A DNA stretch of 64,000 nt from Dipetalonema caudispina (GCA_013365325.1 JABVXV010000253.1:29777-93776); one strand, 5' to 3'; shown: positions 42,416 through 56,600, counted from the stretch's first letter. The notes: generated from the letters alone by a model not told the origin. Numbers and translations are program-made.

Positions 42416-45400
42416 GATATTATAATTATCATTATTATTATTATTAATTAATTATTATTACTATTATTATTGCTGTTGTTGCTGTTAATAATTTTATCAT
42501 AACCGATTATGAATTAACATCATCATTATTATTATTATTAATATCCTAAAATATTAATTTGCTAATTCTTTCTGATTATTGTTGTATTACGAATAATTTT
42601 GTTCAAACACCACAAGTTTAAAAAAAAAAATCAATTTTACATGTTATGCTTCTTCTTTTAATCTTCGTAATGCTCCGTTTTTTCTAATTTCTTACTTCAT
42701 TCCCATTAATAATATTGATAATAATAGTAGTAATAACTAAAGAAGCATTAGTAAATATTTATTCCTATTCCAATTATAATATTTCTATCATAGTCATTAT
42801 TTTTACTAACTTTTCAGACTTATTTTTACGTAATTACTATTATTATTTTTTTTTTCATCTTTTTCGATCTTCGAAAAATTTTCCAATTTTATGCCAATTT
42901 TTACCTCTATAGAATTATTGTTTTGGAAGAAAAGAAGAAAACCTCGCCGATATTATTGTTATTATTGTTATTGCTATTGTTATTACTATTATTATTATTA
43001 TTATTGTTACTATTATTATTATTATTATTATTATTATTACTGTTATTATTAATATTATTACTACGGCAACAATGACTTCGATGAAGCAAATTGGAAGCAA
43101 ATCTAAAATATCCGAAATTCATTCTGGTAATAATAGCATTACTAAATGGGAACAATTTAATTCAATTGAATTATATTTTGAAAATTGCCGGAATACTTTA
43201 TTGGATAAATTCGAAAATTTGGCAAATCAATTTGCTGCTGGTTGGAAATATCATATATCAAATACAAATGGTATTAAAGAAGCATGGATTAATTTTGATG
43301 ATTTTTATACTGAAATATGCTCATTAGCAACAGAACGTGAATTACTTTCCGTTCATGGTGAAATTGAACTGCGTGATATTACTGGATTACTTCCAACCTA
43401 TTCAATTACTGATGAATATCGTACACCGGAACAATGTGATGAATTGCTAACAAAAAAAGTTGATGCATTAGCTAGTAAATTATCGCCTAATTGGATATAT
43501 GCTGTTACAAATATTAATGATACTTCAAAAGCATGGAAAGATTTCAAGCTTTATTTCCAACAAATATGTGTTGAAGATCGTCGTAGTAAGTTTTTTCTTT
43601 TTTTTTTTTTTTTCTTGATTTTATAATTATGCTACTATTAATTAGATGGATTGCTTTCGTGACTCGGTATGCATCGTATTTCGTATTATTATTGATTGAT
43701 AAATATAAGTTATTAATTAATGATTGACAAATTATTGTTTATGCTTTAATGTTATTGACGAATAGTGGAATTATTGATTATAAACATAAATTATTGATAG
43801 AAAAATACAAATTATTGATTAACTAATATTCAATTATTGGAAGTTATGACTTATACTTTCTTGTAATTGAAAAATAACAAATGCAAATTACTGAATAATG
43901 AATATGAACAAATACTGGTGAATTATTATTTATGCCATATTATTATTGTTGGCAAATTGATACTATTGATTAATGAATATAAATTATTAATTAATGAATA
44001 TAGTTTGTTGATTAAGAAATATAAATTATTAGTTACTTAGTATTTCTTTAGAAATAGCAATGAAAGTTCGGGAAATATTTGCATAAAAATTATTTTAATT
44101 TATTGAAATCCGAACTTTTTTCCTTCTAACTTTCCCTCCCTAACAATTTATTAGTTACTTAATTTCCAATAATACATTTTGCATGACGAAATATAAATGG
44201 CATTTTCCATCCTAATATATTGTTGTTCACATCTTTTCTTTTTTTTTTCGATTTCATAAATTAAGTACTCTTTGTCAAGTATTGAAATTAAAATTAAATT
44301 AGATTATTTTTTTTTGCTTAAAATTGAAATCGATCATATCAGTTCATCAATCAATAATGCTATACCAAATAATAATTATAGTAAAAGAAAAAAGAATATT
44401 TCAATATTTTTTTACTATAATATGAAGTGATAGCTTAGAAGTCACTGTAACACTTTCCAATTAAAATAATTATAAATGCAATTAGAAGTGAAGTAATTTA
44501 ATTTGAAAGAAGGAAGAGAATATGGAGAGAGAGAGGGAGAGAGATAAAGAGAAAGAGAAAGAGAGAAGAGAATTTTTATTATTATTGCAAAAATTCGCAT
44601 AACTTTACAAATAAAGTTGTAACTTCATGTCGTTCTCATTTAACTTTCTTTTATTTTGAAACATTTTGACAAACGACAGTAATTTTTGTTTTTTCCTCCA
44701 CTTAAATTTACAAGTTTTTTTTCCTCCTGTACTTTTTGAAACCTAACTATTTAAATCTTATGCTTAAATTAAGATTTTTTAACCAGAAAAAAAAAAGAAT
44801 CTAAATTTAAATTTATCATCGTTAAAGTAGTAACTTTCAACCTTTTGCTAATAATAGCGTTCATTAATTAACACAAATATTAATATAACATTAACTTATT
44901 GCATTATACTTCTAAATTATCTGAAACATTCAAATTTTTGACTTTTTTGATTCATATTTAGCAGCAATCTTTAACCTTTTATATTATTAATTCCACATTA
45001 CTTAACAATTTTTACTAATTACTTTTAATTGTTAATGTTATGCATCTATGCAAATAGAAATATCACTATTTCTATTACATTACTCATAATTATTTCTTTT
45101 TTTAATTATTGTTGAAGTTTGAGAGAAAAATTTGTACATTCGATATCAATTTTTCATTAGTATTTGCACGGAAAAGATTGTATTTCAAGTTAATGGAAAT
45201 TTTTATTGCAAATGAATACTGAATAAGTTTTCGCGAATATTAATTAGGAAGTAATTGTGAATTAAATTCTCATATGGTATATTTCAGTACAGTTTTTCAA
45301 ATAAATCGTTGTTTCCATCTTTCATTATTTCAAACTTTTGAAATTATCATTTTCCTTCCTGACATTTTAATAATTTCAAAGTTATTTATAGGAAAACCTA

Positions 45401-48400
45401 ACGTTTCTTTATCATTTTCTGCAATATTATAATTTTTTTTTTTTTTTTTTTTTTTCTTTAAAGAAGAAAAATAAAGATGTAATAAAGGGAAAATGAAAAA
45501 CTAAGCAGTACTTTTCGAAAATTCGAAAAGATACGTAAAGAAGAAAATTTAATTGCAGTACTTTTCTAATTTTTTTTTTTTTTCTAATATTATGCTTATC
45601 GTACGATTTAGTTTAAGCTAATTTTGACGAAAGAAATCTTTTCTCGAATCTCATCAGTTTTTTTTTTTTTTTTTAATTTAGTTTTATTCTATAATTACGT
45701 TTTTCTATCATTGACATCCTTTCATATAATAGTAATAGAAAATGAATTCTTTCAATATAACTCTTTTTTAAGTACAAAAAAACAAATGGTTTGAATACAT
45801 TTAAAATTTCAAATTCAGACAATTATCATATCAAATGATATTATCAATTAAGAACAATCAGTTTCGTATATAATCATTAATACAAAATTGTTTATTCATT
45901 AATTTAATTCAATTCTTCGTCTTTTTCGTTTTTTTTTTTTTTTTTTTGCCCATAATTATTATGACAATGATGATGATGATGATGATGATGATGATATTGA
46001 TGATAATATTGTTATCATCATTCTAATTTTCTTTAGATACTAATGGAAATTTATTTATTTATCAGTTTCGATAAAAATCCTTTCATGTCATTTTATTTGA
46101 ATCTTCTGGGACAATTTCTGCTAAGCATCAACTTAAATAAAAAAAAAAAAAAAAAAAATTGAAAATAAAAAAAATGAAAGAAAAAAAAAAAAAGCTATCT
46201 TTTGCTATCAAATTTTTTTTTTCCCCATTTCATCGTCTTCTTTTTATTTTAATTTTTTTTCTTTCTTCTTTCCTCCTTCCTCATTTCTTTCGATCTTTCT
46301 TTGCTTTTGATTTTAATTAACTTTCTTTGATTGCTAAAAACTTTTGAAAATTACGCAACCACTAAAACATCCATTTGTATGCCATCAATTACAATTTCAA
46401 TCCTATATTGTTCATCTTTATTTTAATATCTTCTTTTTCTTTATTGCTTTTTTTTTTTTACTCCTCTCTCTCTCTCTCTCTCTCTCTCTTTGCTGTCATC
46501 ACTTTAATCCTTTTTACTTTCCGGAAATTTGTTCAAGAAATACTTTGATATTCCCGAGTGAATACTATTACTATTCCAGAAGAATTTTTATACCAATACA
46601 ATATACCGCCTCTCTCTCTCTCCCTCTCTCTCCCTCTTTCTCTTTTTGTTCATCGAAATTTTTCAATCATTATTATTTGTAGTGTTCAGACTTTTCTATT
46701 GCTATTTAATCCTACTAAATAATTAATTTCAATTCATTTTCTTTCTTTATAATTAAGATTTAGAAAGTTTTTTCCGTCAGAATTGGTCAATTTTTGAATA
46801 ATTTCAGATGACTAAAAAAAAAAAACTCTATTAAAATTATTGAAAATTATAGAATTGTTAGAATTTTTTTTTTTTTTTTTTTGGTATTATTTTTAACACT
46901 CATTCTCAGCAATCATTTTAATTTGAATCATAGAATGGATATTATCATAAATTTTGTTGTTGTTTGTATTTTAAGTTTAAATGAAAGAAATTGTAAACTT
47001 TCTGAAGTGAGGAAGTTTTTTTTTTTTTTTTCCTTCATAGTTGAAATTTGAATAACATGTAATAGCATTTTTCTATAAAAAATTATTCGTACTTTCTACG
47101 TTTAATTACACGTACAATAAATATACATTACTATCGATCACGTTTCAGAATATTTTAATAATACGTTCTTTTTTTCTTTTATCATTCATAATTTTCAGTA
47201 AATTCATTTTATGCAAATATAATAAAATTTAGCAAATATTTGACAAAAAAGGCTTTTTATTTATTTGATAAAAATTTCAAATTTCATATTTGATTTTTTT
47301 TTCTTTTGTTTTTTTTTTTCTTTCCGTTACTTTAGAAAAATCTCATTCGTTCGTATAAGAAAATAATGCTTTTTTTTTCTTTCTCATGGAAATTTTTTGA
47401 ATATTTCATTCAATAATATAATCTTCTTTTTTCTCTCTCTCTCTCTCTCTCTTTCTCTTCCTCTTTTTTCTTTCAATATTTCTTTCCTTTCTTCGTGGTG
47501 TATAAGATTTGTGAAATAAAATTAGATAAAACATTAGCTTAGTTGAAATAATGGCTATGCGACAATGGATGTTACTTAAAAGTAAGCGACGTAAACGACG
47601 ACAAACACGAATGCGTACTAATGCTGCTGGACGTTGGAAACAGCAACGTGTTCGTAAATTACGTGTACAACATTTGCTAAAAGAATCATCATCATCATCA
47701 TCATCATCAGCAGGCATGTAAATCGATTATAATTATTTGGACCAAGTGATATCTATTCCTTAAATTTTTTTTTTTGCGCCAAAAATTCTATTCTTATTTG
47801 TGAAATGGAAACGATAAATAAAAAGTCGATTAATCTTTTTTTTTTTTTTTTCAAACTGATTTTTAATTTTTAGATAAGCAAGTATAAGTGTTATGCAAAA
47901 AATTTTTTATTGTATAAAAGCTCTTTTCTTTTTTTTTTTTTTTTTTTTTTTTATGATCACATTAATTTTTTCATTAACTTCCTATTTAATTTGTAGTTAG
48001 ATAATTATAAAAAAAAAAAAATTATGCAAAAATTTTTTTTGTTTTATAAAAACTATCTTTTTTCAAACAATTTTTTTTCCCCTTTATCTTTCAATTTTTT
48101 AATTAAGTAAGTGGAAATAAAAAAAATTGTGCAAAAAAATTTTTTTTATTTTCAAAAAAATATTACCTTTTTTAAAAAAAAAAAAAAAAAAAAAATAAAT
48201 GACACACATTAGATGGAAAATTTTTTATTTTAGTACATAAAGGATCATTATTGGACCGTTCGAATATTTTGAAAACGAAATCGATAGCATTTATGCAAAA
48301 AAATTCCAACAATTCGACACATAATGAACGGGAAGAGAAAATTAATGATAACGAAGAAGATATGAGTGTATCAAATGCTGATTATTTTAATGCTATTGTT

Positions 48401-50202
48401 CATGCAATTATTCCAGGTCCACTGGATATTCCAGCACTTTATCGTACTTATCAAATTTTACCATCATCTGATAAAAGCAAAAATGATACATCCTTATCAT
48501 CTATTAATACCGATAAGCAAACATCTCTTATTAGTACAACAATTAAATATTCATCTATTTTAACCAATAGAAATCCTATTTATACTACAACAATTGCTAC
48601 AAGTACAAATACAGTAACAATTGTTAAAATTACTGAAATTCCTTTGGTTAATGTTAAATATACAACAACAAATTGTACGCTATATAGTGGTTTCTATTGG
48701 AATACTACAACAACAACAACAACAACAATAACAACAATTAAATGTAATTCTGATAATGGTAAGCAATTTTTCATTCTTTTCTTTCACTCGTCTTTTATTT
48801 ATTGAATATTTCATATGTACGTATAATTAATTAGTAATTCCAAAATTAATGCTTTTAATTAGATTTTATTTGATTTGGATTTTTATTTTTTTATCCATGC
48901 ACACATATATATTTTTTTTTCTTTGGAATATTCATTGATTAGTAAATTTATAATTAGTAGTTTTTTCATATTTTTATTTTTTTTTTTTTTTTTTTATAAT
49001 TAAATTTCAATATATTTCGTCATCCAACACATCTCTTTTTTTTTTTTTTCTTGTTATTATTTGATATGCTTTTCATTTTATGTAATATTATTATTAATCA
49101 TTGATTACAAGTTGACTAAGCAAAATACTACAATTAAAATTATACCAATTATTGATTGATCGAATAATTTCATAATCAATTAGCTAGAAATTTTCATTTC
49201 TGTGCATTTTTTTTTCTTTGTTAAATGAAAGAGAAATGTAATCATCTAATTTTATTTAATGATTAGAATCATCTTTTCTTTGTGAAAATCTATACAGCAT
49301 AATATCTTTTTATAAATGAATAATTATTTCTTTTTCATTAACTTTTACAATTGCTATCATCTGAGTAAAAATATCAATCTTTCTTGACTTGAAAAAAATG
49401 AAAACAAAAACGAACATTCTGTCTTTTTTTGAACTTTTTTTTTTTTGAAATTTATACTTACTAATTTTCGAAAAATAATTTGTGACAGTGAAATATGGCT
49501 GTTTCTCTTTAAGAATTAAATGAATTTTTCATGAATTTCTACATTAGTACATAAGTTGAAAAATCTCTTTTATCGTTTTTTTTTTTTTTTTCTTTTTTTT
49601 TTATGCCTTCTTTAATGCCTTTTTTAATGTCTTTTTTTTTTAAATTCTTACGAAGAAAAGTGTATGAAAGAAAAAACTTTTCAATTTTTCCTTTAGTTTT
49701 TCATTAAATTATTTGCATTTATTAGTGTAACACAGACAGCTATCAGTCAAAATGATAGTAAATTAAAAGAACGAAAGTTTCAGTGTAAATTTTTGAACTT
49801 AACATGTATCACTTCCCAAAATGTAACAAATTTGTAAATTCCTAAAAAAAAAAAAAAAAAAAAATTTCAATAGAAGTGTGAAACATACATAATTAATGTA
49901 TTATTATATGAAATTGAAGTTTGAAAATGGATTCAATTTTAACAGATTTATTTGAACTAATATTTTAAAAAAAAAAAAAATAGAAAAGGAAAAAATTTGA
50001 AATTATACAAGTAATATATATATGAATCCATTTCGTTTCCATAAATGATAATATCAAGCTTTATCGATGAAAAATATTTTCCATTTCATTTCGTAAATAA
50101 TACCTTTTCTTTTTTTTTTTTTCTTTTTTTCTTTTGCTTTTTCCTCTTTCTCTCTCGTTTTATATATATATCACTATTAGAATAGCAATTTTTGTCCCCC
50201 CC

Positions 50203-50237
<35 letters not shown>

Positions 50238-53200
50238 GAGTATATGATTGAGAAATGGGTTAAAATTGAAATGGTTGATGAAATTGTAAGAGAAAAAGTG
50301 ACAGAATGATATCAAATATACCACAGAATTGAAGAGGTAAAATTTGAATAGCTAAAATTGCTCACTTTGATGCATTCCTATAAAAAAAAAAAATATGTGC
50401 AACGATTTGTATTAAAATCTAAAATTATGGCAGAAAAAAAAAAGTAGAAATTTTGAAAATAAAGAGAGACGAAAATTGGATAGATGTTGAAATAGTTGTA
50501 AGAATATGATGAATATTGTTTAGTTAAACTTCAAAAAAAAAAAAAAAAAAAACATTTACCTATAAAAGAGATGTAAATTAAAGGAGATGAAAGAAAGCGG
50601 AAAAGGACGATAAAATTGTAGCTAAACTTACAAAGATTCGAAAGCAACCAAAGAAAAAAAAAAAAAAAAGAAACCGGTGGATGTTGGAAGATTTCCGGTA
50701 TAACATAATGAATTGACAATTTTCCTTCCCATTTTTTTTTTCTTTCCTTTTTTTCCAAGTTTTATTCCAATCGAAATTAACCTAAAATTTTCATTTTATT
50801 TTTCTTAATGCTATGATATGGTAATGATTTAAAAGGTTGACGATTATAGTTGTAAAAAAAAAAAATATTAAATTTGATACTATTACTTTTACTATAATTT
50901 AATATTGCTATCATTATTATCATTGCTATCATCACTATTATTACTATTATTGCTACTACTATAATTATCACTACTGCTATTACTGCTACTATTACTACTA
51001 TTATTATTATTATTACTACTACAACTACTATTGCTGGGTAATGAAGTAAAAGCTAAGATAAATTTTTCAATTAATTTAATGATTATCACTATGATAAATT
51101 ATATGTTTAAAAATTTTTTTCAATATTTTGCCATCATTTTAAAATCTTTCGCAATTATTCACTTCATTTTATCAAAGTAATTGTCTTCATATTTTAGTAA
51201 CTAATAATAATAAAACTCTACTAAAATTGTAATTCAAATTTTAATATCTAATTTATATTGAAAAACTTCTAGTAAATGTAATGATTTGTTAATTTAAATA
51301 AAAAAGAATGGAAAAAGAAAAATTCCTAAATGTAGAAAAAAATTATTGCTAGCATTTGAATAATTATTCTTGAAAATTATTTTAATTATGGCGAAATAAA
51401 TTTTTGCAATTCCGCGTAGCAAATATATGAATTTATTTATTCTTCAATATAGTATGAATGTTTAAAAATATTATTGAAATATTTAAAATATTCCAAATAA
51501 TACTCATCCTATTGATAGAAAAAGTGACAAAAAAAAAAAAAAAAAAAAAGAACTTTTCAATTAACTATCTCTCTCATCAAGTTATCACATTTTTGGCTTT
51601 CCATTTGCGGCTTTTAAATTTAATTTGCTAAATTGAATTCTCTTCAGGCTAGAAAGAAACTCTAAAACCGATTTAATTCCTGTTGGATTTGCTTTGTCCA
51701 TCCATAAAAGCCATTTTCCATTTTGATGCATTAGTCTGATTAATTCTATCACAACATATCACTTGTTATATATATATATTTATGTCTGTCTGTATGTGTG
51801 TGTGTGTGTGTGTGCATGTGTGTGTGTGTATGTGTATGTGTGTGTAACTGCGGATATATTCAAATTTTTGTTTATGTTGAAAAACAATAGTAGAGGAGCT
51901 TCTTCTGAAATTGTTGGATAATCCTGATGAAGTACAAAGGAAGTTTAAATGCCGTCCAACAGCAAAATATTTTCGCAGCAGTAATACGACAATTTTTAGG
52001 GTATCACAACAACAACAATAATGGTAAATTAACTGCTAAATAAACATTAATTATCAACTATATTGAGGAATATTACTCGAAATTTGTTTAATTTTTTTTT
52101 TTTTTTTAAAAAAAAAAAGAAAAGGAAATGAAAACAAAAACTTTTTTTTCTACTTAAATATTGTAGAAATAAAATTTTATGCTCTTATTTATGTGAAAAA
52201 TTTCTACATTTAAGTATATTGAGAGAAAAAAAATGGTTTTAAAAGCTATTTAATTCTTTTGAGATATTTAGAATTTTTAAAATCCCAGACAATTTTAAGT
52301 TTCGCATTAGAAATTTTAATTAAAATTCATTTCAAATGTTACCTTAAATAAAACTTTAGCCACCATCTATCCACCATCTAATGTTCGAGTTCAAGCAACC
52401 TCAAATACATCAGCTGTAGTGCAGTGGGATTTGGATAACGGTAGAAATGTGGACGGTTTTGTGATACGGTATATACATGAACCGGTATCTGGACAACGAG
52501 ATAACGAACGTTGGAAAACGATTACGATTATGAATCCATCTGCTAGACATTTGCATATCTCACAGCTTACAGCACATAAACCATATGCATTTTGTGTTTT
52601 GGCTATTCGGCAAAACGTTAGTATAACAAAATTAAAATTCAGATTTTAACTTTGAAATCATAATTCAAAAAACTGAATTAGAAATTATAACTATATCTCA
52701 ACGGTGAAGTCTTCGATGAATTTATCTAGTTTGCGGAAAAAAAAGAAAACAAAAATTGAAAAATACATTTGAATAAAAATATTTTTGACTTTTGATTACT
52801 CTTGTCCTTCAGAATTTCCGAATTCCGAAATCATATTGAAAAGACATCTTGAAATTAACTTTTCAAGTTCAATATCATTCAACAATTAAAATACCTATTT
52901 TATTTTCTTCTCTAAAAATTTCATTTTTCTATTTTAGAAATTACTTGGAAACGAAGAAAAAACTCGAAATTTTTTATTTTGTTTCTTTTAAATTTCAGAA
53001 TTTTAAATAATTTACAGAGACAAGGAGCCTGTTCGGATCCACCAACAACAATTGATCGCTTACAAGCAACACATATGGTATCTAATTTAGTGATAGCCTG
53101 GAAAACGAGTAATTCGGTAATGCTTCGATGGGAATATACTGGTCCACAACCTATTGGTTTTTATGTAAATCAAACAGGTCGAAAAGATTACTTAGATCAG

Positions 53201-53595
53201 AATTTACAATTAAAAGGAATGATTTCACCGGGATTTCGACAAGATCTTGATGGTCATCAACGAGAATATTTGTAAGTATCTAATACTAAACATTATTTAT
53301 TATAATCGATTTAAATTAAAATGATTAAAATTTTTTGGTATTAAAAAATCAGTGCAAAAAAATTGGTATAAAATTATTATTGAAACTTAAAATGAATTGG
53401 AGTGAAGTTGAAATATTGAAAATTAAAATTTTTTAGTAATTTAAAGACACAAAAAATTTAACGAGTAAGAAAAATGTTGAAAATTAAATTTAATGTGCAG
53501 AAGATTTTATAAAGCAAAATTTAAATTTCTGAGACAAAAAAGAGCAGATATTAAAGAATAAATGTGGAAAATGCATAGTGTATACGTTTTGAAAT

Positions 53596-53637
<42 letters not shown>

Positions 53638-56600
53638 CATTCGATAAAGGGATGCAAAAAAAAATGTTTAAAAAAAAAGAACTGAATGAGATTCAAAATT
53701 CATTTTGAAAAGAAGGAAGAAACGGAGACGAAAGGAGAAAAATATGTTTTGTTTTTCAGAGAATTCATAAATTTAATTTGTTTATTTGTTTATTTCAAAA
53801 AGATGATAATTAATTCTGCTATTTTTTCCAACACTTATAAAAGCATACTTTAATTTTTTTTTTTTTTTTCGAAAAAAGAAAATTAATTTTGTTTCAAATA
53901 ACTATGACTGAAAATTCCCTAAATTACTATTTTCAGTCAAGTATAATAAAACTATTCATCATTTATTTGAATTTTTAAACAAATTTAAAAGAACAAAGAG
54001 ATGGATAGACTAAAAAGTGTCTATTCTTCATTTTCTTCTTTTTTTTTTTTTTTATTGTAGTATAATTTGTAGAAGTTAGAAAAAGTATTTCTACTCACAT
54101 CATGATAATATTTAACATATTTTTACTTCTTTTTCCTCTTAATTTTGATCAATTTTTTTTTTTTGTTTCAGTAAAATTTTACAAAAATATTAATTTTCAA
54201 AATTGATTAATCTAAAATTTATCAAATTTTCAGATGGACAACATTACGACCCTATATGGAATATACATTTCATGTTGGAGTACGCGAATTACCACCAGCC
54301 GGAAGGGAATATTGGCCACGAGAAGTAATTGTTCGAACGGATCCCACAGGGCCACCATTTGTTGATGTACCCGAATTTATCACTTCAAATCATGCTAACA
54401 CTGCACTTATTCGATTGAAATGTGCTAGCGAAGAATATGGACCAATCAGTCATTATTGGCTTGTTGTTTTACCCGGAAATTTTACTCAAGTAATCAATAT
54501 TTCGTTCCTTTTTTTTTTTCTTCTTCTTTGAAATAAAATTTTTTTTTTCCTCTTCTTCTTCTTCTTCTTCTTTTAATTTACTTTCATATTTAACAATTTC
54601 ACTTTTATTAATTTTCCTACAAATAATTCATCAAATTATAGATCATCATTAGTATCTAGCCTTGGTATTATTTTCATATTTACATTAAGCTCTTATTTAT
54701 TTAAGAAAAATGAGTATGAAATATTAAAAATAAATTAAAATAGATTTGTAAATTATAGTATTTATTTTATAAAATAAATTGTTAAAGCAAAGAAAAAAAA
54801 AATTTAAAATGGAACATTTAATTCATTGTTTTCATTTACAGGATGATGTATTAAATTTGGATTCAACATCACTTCAAAAAAGTACGACAATGATGCGTCC
54901 AAATCAAAACAAAAATTATTATGGTAAAACCGCCAAGAAAGTTCGGAAAGTAAATAAAGAACGAATTTACAAAAGGTTCCCTTTCTTTTCTTTTCTTTTT
55001 TTTCTCAATCTTGTACAAAAATCGTTCTTAAAAAAAAAAAAAAAAAAAGAAGATAAAAAATCTGGTTAAAAAGTAATTCAACAAGAAATAAAAGAAAAAA
55101 AGTGAAAAAATTTAAAAAAAAAAAGTTATTATGATAGATATTTTATTTATTATAATAATTAAATTTTATAATCAAACATTTTAATTAAATTTTATTTTTC
55201 CTCCTTCATTTCATTGTTTGAATTAGATTTCAAAACGAAATATTTGAAATTTATTGGTAGATTTAAATTATCTAAGTATTTCCAATAACAATGCATTTAC
55301 ATATGATGGATTTATTCAATGCCTTAATTTTCCTTTTTTTTTTTTTTTTTTGAAATGTGAAGTTTTTATTTTTTGACATAATTATCTATTAATTAAATTA
55401 TTATTATTATTATTAGGCGCTATTTGCATGAACCTCTTACTCTTCGAGGTGCATATATAGCAGCAGGTATACCAGTACATGAAATGCAACAAATACAACG
55501 TAATGATCGCTTATTTACACTTGGTGATGGACGGGTAAATAAATTTCTTTTCATTTCTATTTTTAATTCAATTTAAAACTTTTTTCATTATTCCCTATGA
55601 AATGTATCATTAAGCGTATTATTTAAGTAATAATGAAATTAAATTTTTTTTTTACCACTTTAATCAAAATATTTTCATGCTACATATTAATCTGGAAATA
55701 TCGAATTAGTATATTTTCTTTAAAAAAAAAAAAGAAAAAAGCGAAAAAAAAAAATCACTATTATTTTTAGGAAAATTTGTTTTGTTATTTTTTAAAAACT
55801 ACTCAATTATTTATTCTTAAAATTATTTTAGATGTATGATGGTTATGATAATTGGCCCTTAGATAGTAATACCAAGTATCGTTTAATGATGCGAGCATTT
55901 GCTCGTGAGGATATCTCCAGAAATCCGGATCATCCAGTAAATTTTTTTTATAGTGGAAAAATTTTAACAAAAAATTTTTAAAATTTTCAAAGTTTATAAA
56001 TATTGCTTCATACAATTGCATTACTTCTTTTTTTTTTTCGTTTCATTCATATTAATTATATTTGAAAAAAAAAAAAAAAAAAAGAAATTCGTTCAATGAT
56101 AAATTTTTTTTTTTGTTGAAATTTTCCTTTCTTTAATTTTGAAAATTTTCAAATTTTCAGTTTGAATTTCGTGCTCCAATTCAAGAACCATTAGCGAAAC
56201 GTTATTCTGATTCAATGCTTAGTGAACCATTTTCTACCAAAGTTGCTACACATATTCGTGATGCTAAAACATCCAATTTATGGCTAATTGCACCATTAGT
56301 CGCAATTTTAATTATTGCAATTATCGTTGGAATGCTTGTCATTTGGTATTTTTTTTTTTCTTTTTAAATCTTAAATTATCATATGTATCGTAAGATAATT
56401 TAAGTTTAAGAAAAAAAAAGATTTCTTCCCAAAATTGCAACAAATTTTCTAAACATTGATAATTTTAAATTTAAATTTTGAAATTATAAGACGGCATTAG
56501 ACAATATATTTAACTGATAGCAAAATGTTTCTGAGGTTTTCAAATTGAAATTTGCTTCAAAAATTTTTTATGCTATAAAACTGAAAATTTAATGAAATAT

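Larger units (their letters stand above)
33994..52359 (+). other. ptp-3: Giant intron between FN7 and FN8 (18.4 kb)
   Basis: The first 8.9 kb (33994-42912) has no supported exon; 34100-36400 is the least repetitive part, with no recognisable content. From 42913 on it holds four candidate optional exons, listed separately, set among ATT/AAT, CT and GT arrays and poly-A/T runs. Confidence 0.85.

Noticed and set aside
52999..53017. Earlier TTTCAG acceptor for the FN8/FN9 exon
   Set aside because: In the required phase 0 it reads Asn-Phe-Lys and then TAA, so the acceptor at 53017 is used.
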